From NCBI RefSeq assembly GCF_963678635.1, contig NC_087062.1, positions 57,926,129 through 57,990,128 on the forward strand: a DNA stretch of 64,000 nucleotides, written 5' to 3'. A program made the translations under genes and the position numbers. The notes beneath the pieces are model-generated. The model searched no databases and was not told the DNA's origin. It worked only from the letters and a program-made list of their open reading frames with translations. This document shows, piece after piece, positions 30,101 through 37,981 of the stretch. This DNA comes from Symsagittifera roscoffensis. Lineage: Eukaryota; Xenacoelomorpha; Acoela; Convolutidae. Every line of letters begins with the position of its first letter. The first letter of the stretch is position 1.

Positions 30101-32797
30101 ATGGTAGCCTTACTTTCGGAGGGAAAATATGATGTGATCATATCAGCCCCGAATCGCATGATAGAAATGGAGAACCTGAGGCCACTTAAGGCTGAACTGC
30201 CTGCAGTATGGTCAGATATCTCAAACGCGATGAGAGGGTTCAAGGACCACGCGCTACACATGTTGGTGTTGGACGAAGTGCTGGGGTTGGAACTGTCCAA
30301 CTTCAGTCGGCAACTCAAACTGAAACCAGGAATAGATGACGACCATCGAGTGATTACGGCAATGTCCAACGACTTGTGGTTCCGAGCAATGGAAGTGGCG
30401 AGTGAAGACACGAGAAGAAAGAATTCACTGGAGACGAGAGCTCATCTGGAAGCGATGGTGCTGAGAACCAAGCCGGAAGCAAACCAGTGGCTACACCTGA
30501 ATCCGAGAGTAGCGGCATTGGGTGCAGATGCTTTTCAGCAAGGCCCAGTAATGATCACTAAGATATACGCCTACTTGTTGAAGGAGGTGAACCTGGCGGA
30601 AAATGCCGGAGAAAAGACAGCTGAGTTCGTGAACAGAATGTGTCAGATTACTCTGGAAACCTTCTGGACCCAGGAAGTGAAAGGACAGGAGGGATTTGAA
30701 AGGACAGACAGCATGCTAGAAGGGTTGGGAGCCGGATGGACCGCGTCCTTCTTGGCAAAAGTCTACCCGAAAGTCTCGCACTACTTGATAAAGGAATTCC
30801 TCCAAGCGGTAGTGAAAGTATCGATAGTGGAATTAATAGCCCTGTTTGTAACATTTGGAGCGGAGAATTTCGTGAAAGGACCGGTGATACTGCTTACGGA
30901 TGGAATACAGAACCTGCGACTAGATGGACTTCTGACGTTGATCGCAATAACCCACGGAAACTTGGGAGGGCTGATGAAACTGGCACGTTGTCCAGAGCAG
31001 ATGAAAGAGAGAGTGAGGAATCTGGATATGAAGAAATCCACAGACTCGTGGAACAAAATAAGAGACCTGAGACACACTCTTATCCAGTATCTCTTGCAGC
31101 AAAATCGCTTTGGAACCGGAGAAGACGAGACAATTGAAAGAGAGGAAGATGTTAGACGACATGTTGGAGGCATGCCGCTGTTAACAGATTTGAGCTTAGC
31201 TATGAGAATCGATCCCTTGGCACTGATCAGAGGAGTCACGGAGTTCGTGACAGTGATCTATGGACCAGCAGTCACCTTTGCGTTCCCTGACGTTAAAGTG
31301 GAAGCATATAGGAGGTCGGTGTTGCACCTGAACCTCATATCGGCAGTGGACGGTAGTACACTGAACTGGTGTGAGCAGCACGCATTGCGAGAGCTCATGA
31401 GTGAAGATCTGTTATTTGCGAAAATATCGGAGCCAGAGATGACAGTCATCAATTTTGACGATCACTTCTGTGACCGCATGGGAGAAGTAGAAAGAGGGCA
31501 CATCGAGGTGTTTCCAAAGCTTTGGAATCTGAGGCCCTATGACAAAACGAATGGCGAAATGACCAGAGTGCCTCGTCTCACAGCAGCGTATCACAAGGTG
31601 AGAGAAGAGACGAAGGACTGGGGCGATTACAAGAAGCTACCCGAAGCAATCCCCGAATTCCCTCTGATAAGAAGGATGTTGCTCGGAGCAGTCTCCGTAG
31701 TACAAACTCCTAGGTTGAGAGCATTCGAAACCAATGAAAGGAGAATAGGGAATTTCTCGGCGACGATGGATCCATACTTCGTGGGGAGAAATGCCGCCGT
31801 ATTACAGTACACACGATTTGCGTACACGGATCAAGCGACGAGAGGGCGAACAAGCAGCGCCGCTACTCCCAAGCCTGAAGGATTTGATGAGGAATGGAGA
31901 CGACTAGGCTCAGCTCCAATGAGGATGAGAGGCAGGACTGAATTGCCTGAGGCCTCAGTAATCCTGACTAGTGTGAGAAAAGAGATGAAAGTTGCGGGAA
32001 TATTGCAGACGAGAATTTTCCTAGCACCCTTCGGCTGCGAAGAAACTAAAGTGGTCCATGGAGAAGAGGAAGATAAATCAGCCGGTACATTGCTCATACC
32101 GAGATTCCAGGAAGAAGCTGATGATGACAAACAAGGACCATCGAACTCGAATGGGGACAAGTCAGAAGGAGATGACGGACAGGGTGGAAACCGTCAGACG
32201 GAAGAACCCATGCAACAAGATCAAGCTGGGGGGGAGGACGACAGGGCATCGACAGGAGGAACATCCAGCCTGGATTTCAATATCTTCAGTGATCTTGAGA
32301 ATAATGCAGACACGTTGGAAACGACTGAGCCAGCGGATGAAGGCATCTCGACACTGGAACCTCCGTCAGCCTTTGAGGAGATGAAACGGAATTTGCCGGA
32401 GAGCAGCTCTCCTGGCAATACAAGAAATAACGATCAGAGAATCCTCATGGAATCACCTCGGAGGAGAAGAATAGAGGCCTCAGCCAGAGTACCTTTCTTG
32501 GGAACGCTACCCGAAGAAGAATGGGAAGTACATCACCGAGACCACGAGAGTAGGACGGGATGTAAGCTGGACAGAGTGGCGTTCATGGAAGAAGTCTGGA
32601 CTGTGATTCAGAGCTATGGGACCCAGTCCATTCTCAAAACAGGTCTCAATCAACCCTTGGTGAGAGAAGTACTTGACAAGCTTGATGAGTGTGAAGGGAG
32701 ACTGAGTGAGTTATTGATCGACTCAGCCACTGATGAGAGTGAAGCGAATTCTCCCATCAAGATGACACCGCAGGACAATGAAGGAGAGGTGGTGTAG
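27119..32797 (+). CDS. ORF2: 1892-aa protein with SGNH/GDSL hydrolase domain
   Basis: Start chosen at the first ATG (27,119); an upstream in-frame TTG is unlikely in an animal. Residues about 155-230 are predicted coiled coil by heptad-like Leu/Met and charge. Residues about 400-580 carry the full SGNH set: I-L-G-D-S411 (block I), A-F-G-G (block II, near G431), V-G-T-N460-D (block III) and D554-G-I-H557 (block V). SGNH enzymes are serine esterases or lipases; esterase domains are known in ORF1 of CR1-type LINEs. A second region (about 865-1100) has A-G-I-N922-D-H. The C-terminal ~250 residues are acidic. No signal peptide or membrane anchor is evident. The ORF is fully open, which argues for selection. 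Overall function unknown. Confidence 0.85.
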   Translation: MDNFNLDELMDLAEAYVGPMVDAIYRRLIERDFALEDPEVVMLLTALINILGHDNRGDRPTEVLLMAAYGERGVLDRPNMRVMRWRNGALSGSDLANEPGLGSSRTYQPGEMPMPSKPKPGLTRMHQEMNSEATSSGSPLRVAVPPKGARVTQKVQTNQTIQDLDEMNDQLRSTKKELDDMTKTMLAMEEDRDMWRKLFEDCNKKQGQEIERLRQEYKERSEQVALTTSIEKVIPARDIPRGQSPMELLTPREMSQTTETRLPAETNRVTIPDPSDTLGDPVVEQTVRKLIETAGRLVANKNAPGSGVTAPYGTIDDTGRVQLSQTIIRQGISDVTPLRGSSKITERKVRKMPAKKVSRVMDVQKNNQLKYNFTGVPETDPRACFNRATWSPAVNLQQPPLGTSHLILGDSLVRVLTNLRTSWVTTVMAFGGATIAQLYRMVELMNPGRIPSVMILVGTNDISRGSDEQEAQWESMMVCLFTTLWQKFSCAVLTVCTVPMNARNLTASGRRHNEGVMRWNNIIRNLANRNAGRMILMDIEHELRAMEQARLTSDGIHFDTIEGQAWLNRVFQERLDELEAELSDTGVLKEEGTVNDTVITTFVPPNLETRLGTVPAAINYRQQSSSESGRRTDVQDRLGEAPTRRTIHPRRRIGPVNQPNEGVAGTSRSDTRSETTSSSREERPNRGSLLWSRPMPSPWHIYKEELMKLDLQKVSFIEDARRMLNGATLSVSRLYSITGVEWLIAASINFSSTTALRFADLEGLPSNNTMGPVNARPLQDVRLNHEERNREERPGRFLTARAPIGQHVKIFKQLTTPPSHVKERVYPKQVNQDGDAQRYGGLTAIKKDESIFAAYDKAEMRKAKIMVVANSEFVYTSKSLFWPDVIMLAAVDLDLLQSVSLAIGVQRQTEMNPITIVFAGINDHLHSRGFLSRLRDPATAENAVWPAIKDILESMGEVVDATKEGTFNKVALRVVFALSPGYAYLPDGLKFVYAMVALLSEGKYDVIISAPNRMIEMENLRPLKAELPAVWSDISNAMRGFKDHALHMLVLDEVLGLELSNFSRQLKLKPGIDDDHRVITAMSNDLWFRAMEVASEDTRRKNSLETRAHLEAMVLRTKPEANQWLHLNPRVAALGADAFQQGPVMITKIYAYLLKEVNLAENAGEKTAEFVNRMCQITLETFWTQEVKGQEGFERTDSMLEGLGAGWTASFLAKVYPKVSHYLIKEFLQAVVKVSIVELIALFVTFGAENFVKGPVILLTDGIQNLRLDGLLTLIAITHGNLGGLMKLARCPEQMKERVRNLDMKKSTDSWNKIRDLRHTLIQYLLQQNRFGTGEDETIEREEDVRRHVGGMPLLTDLSLAMRIDPLALIRGVTEFVTVIYGPAVTFAFPDVKVEAYRRSVLHLNLISAVDGSTLNWCEQHALRELMSEDLLFAKISEPEMTVINFDDHFCDRMGEVERGHIEVFPKLWNLRPYDKTNGEMTRVPRLTAAYHKVREETKDWGDYKKLPEAIPEFPLIRRMLLGAVSVVQTPRLRAFETNERRIGNFSATMDPYFVGRNAAVLQYTRFAYTDQATRGRTSSAATPKPEGFDEEWRRLGSAPMRMRGRTELPEASVILTSVRKEMKVAGILQTRIFLAPFGCEETKVVHGEEEDKSAGTLLIPRFQEEADDDKQGPSNSNGDKSEGDDGQGGNRQTEEPMQQDQAGGEDDRASTGGTSSLDFNIFSDLENNADTLETTEPADEGISTLEPPSAFEEMKRNLPESSSPGNTRNNDQRILMESPRRRRIEASARVPFLGTLPEEEWEVHHRDHESRTGCKLDRVAFMEEVWTVIQSYGTQSILKTGLNQPLVREVLDKLDECEGRLSELLIDSATDESEANSPIKMTPQDNEGEVV
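28322..28870 (+). other. SGNH hydrolase domain in ORF2
   Basis: All four consensus residues (S411, G431 or G432, N460, H557) and D554 are present in the right order and spacing: GDS-like nucleophile loop, 20 residues to Gly, 29 to Asn, 94 to the DxxH motif. The fold is inferred from these blocks. Confidence 0.8.
29701..30420 (+). other. Second, SGNH-like region in ORF2
   Basis: A hydrophobic strand K-I-M-V-V-A-N-S-E, then I-T-I-V-F-A-G-I-N-D-H-L, later V-V-F-A-L-S-P-G-Y and a conserved-looking V-L-D-E-V-L-G-L-E segment. The alternation of strands and the G-x-N-D motif recall SGNH block III, but no DxxH was found. It could be a catalytically dead duplicate or an unrelated Rossmann-like domain. 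Confidence 0.35.
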
Positions 32798-32826
32798 TGT
32801 ACCTGTCAAGGACCAGGAGAGGAACG

Positions 32827-35145
32827 ATGCGATCGAAAATGGTGATTGATAAAATCAATGCGATGAAAATGAAGTTAGGCAGCAGAGTGATGCCGAGGAG
32901 GATTGGAAAGACGAAAGTGGATTCGGAAATATCGATGAAAGCTGGTAACTCAGCGAAAAGAAAACGAGTTGAGGAAGTCATGGATTTGGGGCAAGGTGAT
33001 TACCAATTGTCTGGCACAGATAGAATATTAACTGATATAGCGATGGTGCCACCCATTCTCATGGCTGGGTTAAAGTCAACCGGTTATAAATCCAAAAGGA
33101 GTGACCGCACTCTGACTGGAGCGACTTTAGAAATGGAAATACTCAGTCAATGTGGAGAGAGTAAAATGAGGGACTTCAAGCCATCTCCAATGAATCATGG
33201 AAAGGGAAGTGTTGCAGGACAACTAACACCAGTGGAATACAACAGACTGACAGTGTCTGAGACAGTGTCGATAGATGAACCCACCGGTGGATACATGGAG
33301 ATGTTGGAATACCGAAACTCGGCTAGAGGGCATGTAATGGCCCTGGAAGAGGAAAAAGCCATGGAGGGTTATCTGGAAACAATGTTGCAAGGCACCACCC
33401 TCAAGCAGAAGGCGTACGGAACTTTGGCGTCGTCTGACGTACAGGCGGAGACGATCGAGCAGTTGGTGAGCCTTCCATGGAAAGCAGTAGTATTGAGGTA
33501 TTTCGAAGAGGAAATGAGGACTACGCCAAGAATACATGCTCTCGTGGCAGTACCTTACGTAAGGACAGAATTACAACTCAGGCTCGCCTGGTGCAAGATG
33601 GGACTGACTAGCGAAGAATATGATTCGGGAGAAAGGAAGAGATCAAAGGAGGAAAAAGTTTTCCTTATGACGAATCTGAGGGATCTGATAGTCCAGGAGG
33701 GAGCAGCAGTAGCGTGTGCAAAGCGGAGAGACGCTCTCTGTTTCATTCGATTCCTGATAGAGCAGATTTCAGTACCTGCATTAAGCACTTGTGTTAAAAT
33801 GTTGAAGGAAGGCGATGAGCGAACGAAAGCCATGTTCTTACTAGCAATGCTGGATATGCAGCAAAGTAAACCGATGAGGGTGAACATGAAAGAACCTGAA
33901 GAACTGGAACCCATGAAAAAGATAGACGAGATCAGGAGATTCTCAAACAAGGAGTTGAGGCTCACTAAAGAATCTATGGGAGCATTGCCAAAATCCAGTG
34001 AATACTGTGGACCGATCAAGAAGAAGTCCTATAGCTATGTGTCCGGGATTATAGGGATAGCATACAATCCTTTCCTGAGTGAAGACATACGTGATTGCTT
34101 CTTTGATTATGAGCAGGCGGTGTTACTAAGATTCTGGACGTCCAGAATTGTGACGACTAAGAGCGTTAACAATCCACAGGCCAAATTGGGATTGGTCTTG
34201 GAAGAAGAGGTGACTGCACCTTCAGTGCCAAAATCCGACAAGAGAGTGGAATTTGGGTTGGGGTTCTCAGATGAATTACTGAGAACGAGCTTGATGGCAG
34301 TGTGGGAATTGATGAAGCCATCGTGGTGTCCTAGTCCCAACGCTGACTCAATATTACGGGCGACACAGGACGTACAGAGGGAACTGAATGTGGACTGTAA
34401 CCTGCGTGACCTCAACATCATATATAATGTGATGATAACAGCCTCTAAGAGCAACGCAGAAGATAGAGTGGAGTTGCCTGGCTGGGGACCAGAAGACTGG
34501 GTCAAACCTGGTAGCTGTCTGGCGGAAGTCTGTGGACTAGAGGGTCACGTTTGTGGAAGTCTAGACTGTGTGAAAACCCTGGAGAAACAACACAAGCAGT
34601 TGACGGTATTGTTTGGAAATGTAGTGATGAAAGCAAGAACGGAAACGGAACTGATAGCAGATTGCCATGGAGGAACCGATGTGAATCTAGTGACAGCACT
34701 AGGATTCTACAGCATGTTTGGTTCTTTAGAGTCACTATTGAATCTAGAACAGAAACATGAGATGGTCACAGCCATCAGCGTAGAGGTATTCCCAGGAGTT
34801 CTGCAGACTGAGCAGAAGTATATAGGAAAATGGAGGGAAGCAATCGAAACGGAGATGAACATCAGACACAGCGAAACTTATTGTAGACCATCAGGAGCAC
34901 GATATTTGGTGGGTTCAACGTTGGCTCCAATGTGCAAGAGCAGATACCCTGTACATTTCGTGGCTGTGGACGTGAAGAGCACAAGAACGATCGTGGATCA
35001 AGCTTTTTCAGTGCCGAAGTGCGTGAGGTTGGCAAGAATGTCTGAAAAGTCTTACGAGTTACTGTGTAAGATTTTCTCAGCAGTTCCAGAAAGAACCAAA
35101 GAGGAGTTGGAGTCAATACTAGGAAAGAAGATTACAATGCAGTAG
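32827..35145 (+). CDS. ORF3: 772-aa orphan protein of the giant element
   Basis: The frame is open from a GTG overlapping the ORF2 stop (TAGTG), but the first ATG is at 32,827, 29 nt after the ORF2 stop. The N-terminus is very basic, with K-R-K-R-V resembling a nuclear-localisation signal (about residue 47). The middle is mostly helical with alternating acidic and basic residues. Residues 564-581 form C-X4-C-X4-H-X-C-X4-C, a possible metal site. No signal peptide or transmembrane segment was seen. Not recognised. Its position directly downstream of ORF2, in a different frame, suggests coupled translation from one mRNA. Confidence 0.85.
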   Translation: MRSKMVIDKINAMKMKLGSRVMPRRIGKTKVDSEISMKAGNSAKRKRVEEVMDLGQGDYQLSGTDRILTDIAMVPPILMAGLKSTGYKSKRSDRTLTGATLEMEILSQCGESKMRDFKPSPMNHGKGSVAGQLTPVEYNRLTVSETVSIDEPTGGYMEMLEYRNSARGHVMALEEEKAMEGYLETMLQGTTLKQKAYGTLASSDVQAETIEQLVSLPWKAVVLRYFEEEMRTTPRIHALVAVPYVRTELQLRLAWCKMGLTSEEYDSGERKRSKEEKVFLMTNLRDLIVQEGAAVACAKRRDALCFIRFLIEQISVPALSTCVKMLKEGDERTKAMFLLAMLDMQQSKPMRVNMKEPEELEPMKKIDEIRRFSNKELRLTKESMGALPKSSEYCGPIKKKSYSYVSGIIGIAYNPFLSEDIRDCFFDYEQAVLLRFWTSRIVTTKSVNNPQAKLGLVLEEEVTAPSVPKSDKRVEFGLGFSDELLRTSLMAVWELMKPSWCPSPNADSILRATQDVQRELNVDCNLRDLNIIYNVMITASKSNAEDRVELPGWGPEDWVKPGSCLAEVCGLEGHVCGSLDCVKTLEKQHKQLTVLFGNVVMKARTETELIADCHGGTDVNLVTALGFYSMFGSLESLLNLEQKHEMVTAISVEVFPGVLQTEQKYIGKWREAIETEMNIRHSETYCRPSGARYLVGSTLAPMCKSRYPVHFVAVDVKSTRTIVDQAFSVPKCVRLARMSEKSYELLCKIFSAVPERTKEELESILGKKITMQ

Positions 35146-35171
35146 ATGAGAATGATGAGATCCACCGAGTG

Positions 35172-35999
35172 ATGATGGAAGTGGAGCCATTGCTGGAAGC
35201 TTCGGGAAAACGGAATTGGAGGAGCATCATGTTGACACATGACGAGTTTCCTTGCCACTGCTTGCTGCAGACCTGGTGGTATCCCAAGCGTAGTAATCTG
35301 GTGTTGATCTGGGACTCTGGAGAGCTGCTCTCCATGGGTTTACCAGATTCATCACAGCCCATAACAATAGTGATAGTGGGAGTTATGATGGCGATACGAT
35401 GGCTGGAAGCTCATGTGAGAGAAAATAATAGACAGGAGGCACCGACGAGAGAACAATTGCAGAAATTAGATTGTCTAAAAGATTTAGATCTTTTTGAGAC
35501 AATGTGCAAAGTTCTAAACATTCCGATGGAAGTGAAGAAGATATGGGCAAGAAAACGATTGATGCCATGGTTCACAGCTAACATGACTGCATGGTTGTAC
35601 GAGTATGCGAAAAAGCATATGTCGAAACATGGCAGAGTGTACAGTGAATATCAGCTGGACATTGGGGCAGGAGCTTTCAAGCGAGCTTTCGTGACCCATC
35701 GGAATGCAGTGACCACCGCTGTGAAAAGAATTTCCAGGACGAGCGAGCGTAGTGGAAATGAGAAGGCAGAGATGCTGAAAGAAGATTTGGAGAGAAACGT
35801 GACGTTGTGTCTCCACAACAGCTTCTGTAGAAACAGAGAATCAAACGTGGATCCCCTACCTTGCTGTAAACAGAGGGTGGAAGAGCAGAAGTGTTGGAGG
35901 ACGGCTTCCAACAGCGTCAGGATAGTCAATGACGTGCTACAAGACACGGAGACCGAGAGTGCAGAGTCAGCGTCACAGGAGGAGGAAATGGAGCATTGA
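35172..35999 (+). CDS. ORF4: 275-aa orphan protein of the giant element
   Basis: The ATG at 35,172 overlaps the TGA of an 8-codon mini-ORF that begins immediately after the ORF3 stop (TAGATG), a TGATG arrangement typical of termination-reinitiation. The protein has one hydrophobic stretch (I-T-I-V-I-V-G-V-M-M-A, about residue 60), a basic helical middle, a Cys-rich patch (C-L-H-N-S-F-C ... C-C-K) and an acidic Ser/Glu-rich tail. No family recognised. The single hydrophobic stretch could be a buried helix or a weak membrane segment. Confidence 0.75.
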   Translation: MMEVEPLLEASGKRNWRSIMLTHDEFPCHCLLQTWWYPKRSNLVLIWDSGELLSMGLPDSSQPITIVIVGVMMAIRWLEAHVRENNRQEAPTREQLQKLDCLKDLDLFETMCKVLNIPMEVKKIWARKRLMPWFTANMTAWLYEYAKKHMSKHGRVYSEYQLDIGAGAFKRAFVTHRNAVTTAVKRISRTSERSGNEKAEMLKEDLERNVTLCLHNSFCRNRESNVDPLPCCKQRVEEQKCWRTASNSVRIVNDVLQDTETESAESASQEEEMEH

Positions 36000-36805
36000 T
36001 GAATGGTCGAGAAAACAAGAGGCAACAAGAAAGAAAATTAGAAGAATTTAGAAGTTTTAGAACTTCTAAACGACGAAAAAAGAAGAGAACAAAGGGATGA
36101 TGAAGGAAAGTTAAAACTCAAAATTGTTTTATGTGTGTGAAAAACTCAAATGAGAAACCAAGCAACCAAGTTGTAATTGAAAACTGAAACATTTAAGTTG
36201 AGTTTGGAAATTGTTGCATTTATAAATTTGCATTTTGGTTTTAGTTGAAGTGGCTTTAGAGACACTCACTTATTATTTATTTAGAAAGGCTTGAGGGAAG
36301 AGTATATTTAAATATTCCAGCCTGCATGATTGTTTTTAATCACTTAGGAAGACTGATCACTTTGTGGTGACATGAAAAACTTGAGTAACTTCTTGAGGAG
36401 GGAGGTTGTTGCATTGTTCTTTCTAACCACAAAGTTCCTTAGTTTTAATATTCAGGACAATAAACAAGCAAGATTTCCGAAGGGAAGGAGCATAGTAGGA
36501 TAATTTTAGCTTGTTGGTTGGCAGGACTGTCCTGCAAGCCAACACCTTTTAAATCTAGGAGAAAAAGTTTCAATCGGGATATTGACACTGGAAGTCAGAA
36601 AATATGTTTTATCTTAAGTCATATCCTCAATGTGCAGATTAATGAAAGAATTTGAAGGCTATAGTGATGTAGGATGATGCCATTTATATTCTGCAGTGAG
36701 TCGATGTGACGTAGGTAAAAGTAATTTCGTGCATTTTGTAAATTCTGTTCGATGACACTGTAACCACTTAGAACATTGCGCGATTCAATGAGGACATTGA
36801 CCGGA
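36000..36805 (+). other. 3' untranslated region of the giant element
   Basis: About 800 bp between ORF4 and the PPT with no credible ORF. It contains a purine tract GAGGAGGGAGG near 36,396 and otherwise ordinary AT-rich sequence. No polyadenylation or structural signal could be fixed. Confidence 0.6.
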
Positions 36806-36806
36806 C

Positions 36807-36819
36807 TGTCCGGGGAGTA
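36807..36819 (+). other. Putative polypurine tract of the giant element
   Basis: TGTCCGGGGAGTA immediately precedes the 3' LTR, with GGGGAG as the purine core. The same TGTCCGGGGAG 11-mer occurs four times inside ORF1 (23,474, 23,540, 23,606, 26,094), where copy 4 runs on into a longer purine stretch. Confidence 0.5.
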
Positions 36820-37740
36820 TGTGACATTCGACCAGAATGGCCAAAATGCAGTTTCTGCAGAATTCGGTATTTTAGCAGCAAGCCTTCCGAATTGGCGATT
36901 TAGAACGGATAAGGACGTTATTTGAACGATTAGCCAAACGGTGAAGGCTGGAAGATTCTGGAATTCTAATTTTTAAAAATTCGAATTATGACGTCATATT
37001 TCTGAGAAACGTCAGAAACGGCCATTTTTAGCTAAAAGAGCAAGAAAAAACAGAACAACTTTTATCTGCGATTACGAACAGTACGAAATCGAGACTAAAA
37101 AACTACAACGAACTACCGAACAGCAGAGGACGTTCCGAGTTGCAACTATTGTGCTGTTACAATAGTTGCAAGGCCGTTGCGAGCAACGGTGAAGGGTAAA
37201 ACCCAGCCTTCCGAGTTATTGTGAACTGGATATTAAGAAGCTTGATTCACCGGATTCAAGAATCCGGAAGGGTCTCGGGACGTGGACTTTTATGAACTTA
37301 TATTGAATTTTAGTATCCGTCATGTCCTGACTTGAATTTAATTAAGATCTTAATTCGTTTTGACAAGAATGAGGAGCTAGAAGTAGGGGGGAAAGGGTTG
37401 ATCCATCTTCGATGGAGATGATGATTTTTATCTACTGAACCAAAACAATAGTAATATAATAAGTAGTAGCCCTGTTTTTAGGAGTGACCTCGTGGTCTGG
37501 GGATACTGAGACCCAGCCATGAGCTCACTATTTTTGCATGTAATCTAGTTAATTTGAGCGTTCTGGTCGAAGCCGGAGAACAGTAACGTTTTTGTCAGCC
37601 TGATGTAAGAAAGACCACCGAAAAGTACTGGCTTGGTAGAGACGGTGAAAAACATGCAAAGCTCTGTTTAGACGCTAGCCAGTCGTCTTAAGACTTAGTT
37701 TTGTTATCCGTCGATATGTATCTTCCGGGCGAAGGTTACA
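36820..37740 (+). repeat. 3' LTR of the giant element
   Basis: 921 bp, same as the 5' LTR except A to C in TTTTGAAAAG/TTTTGACAAG and T to G in GAATGTTACA/GAAGGTTACA. Two differences in 921 bp indicate a young insertion. Confidence 0.95.
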
Positions 37741-37981
37741 TTAAGCAAACAAAGACAGAAGTCATTTAGAAAAACTTTATAGATTAAAAGACTCCGTAAA
37801 TAAGAAAAACCAAATTATTGAAACCTTATAATTTTTGACTCAGAAACCACATCACAATCATCAAAACATGGAAAACGCAGAGTAAAAAACACATACAAAA
37901 ACAAACCAGTACGTCTATACAATTAGAATCAACCAATAAAACACATCGAAAAACATAAATTGACAGTAATAAAGCACAAAA

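Larger units (their letters stand above)
13221..37740 (+). mobile_element. Giant 24.5-kb Ty3/Gypsy LTR retrotransposon, apparently intact
   Basis: Two 921-bp LTRs (13,221-14,141 and 36,820-37,740) begin TGTGACATTC and end GTTACA, and I found two differences between them. Between them are a PBS, a 2.9-kb leader, four long ORFs without internal stops, an 820-bp 3' region and a putative PPT. The RT-RNase H-integrase order and GPF module place it in Ty3/Gypsy (Metaviridae-like). Flanks share only TTA, so a 4-6-bp target duplication is not evident. Its coding strand is purine-rich and much less AT-biased than the surrounding DNA. No env-like ORF with signal peptide plus membrane anchor was seen, so it is better called a retrotransposon than a retrovirus. 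Confidence 0.95.

Noticed and set aside
13218-37743. TTA on both sides of the giant element as a target-site duplication
   Set aside because: Only 3 bp and AT-rich context; Ty3/Gypsy duplications are normally 4-6 bp, so it is not scored as one.
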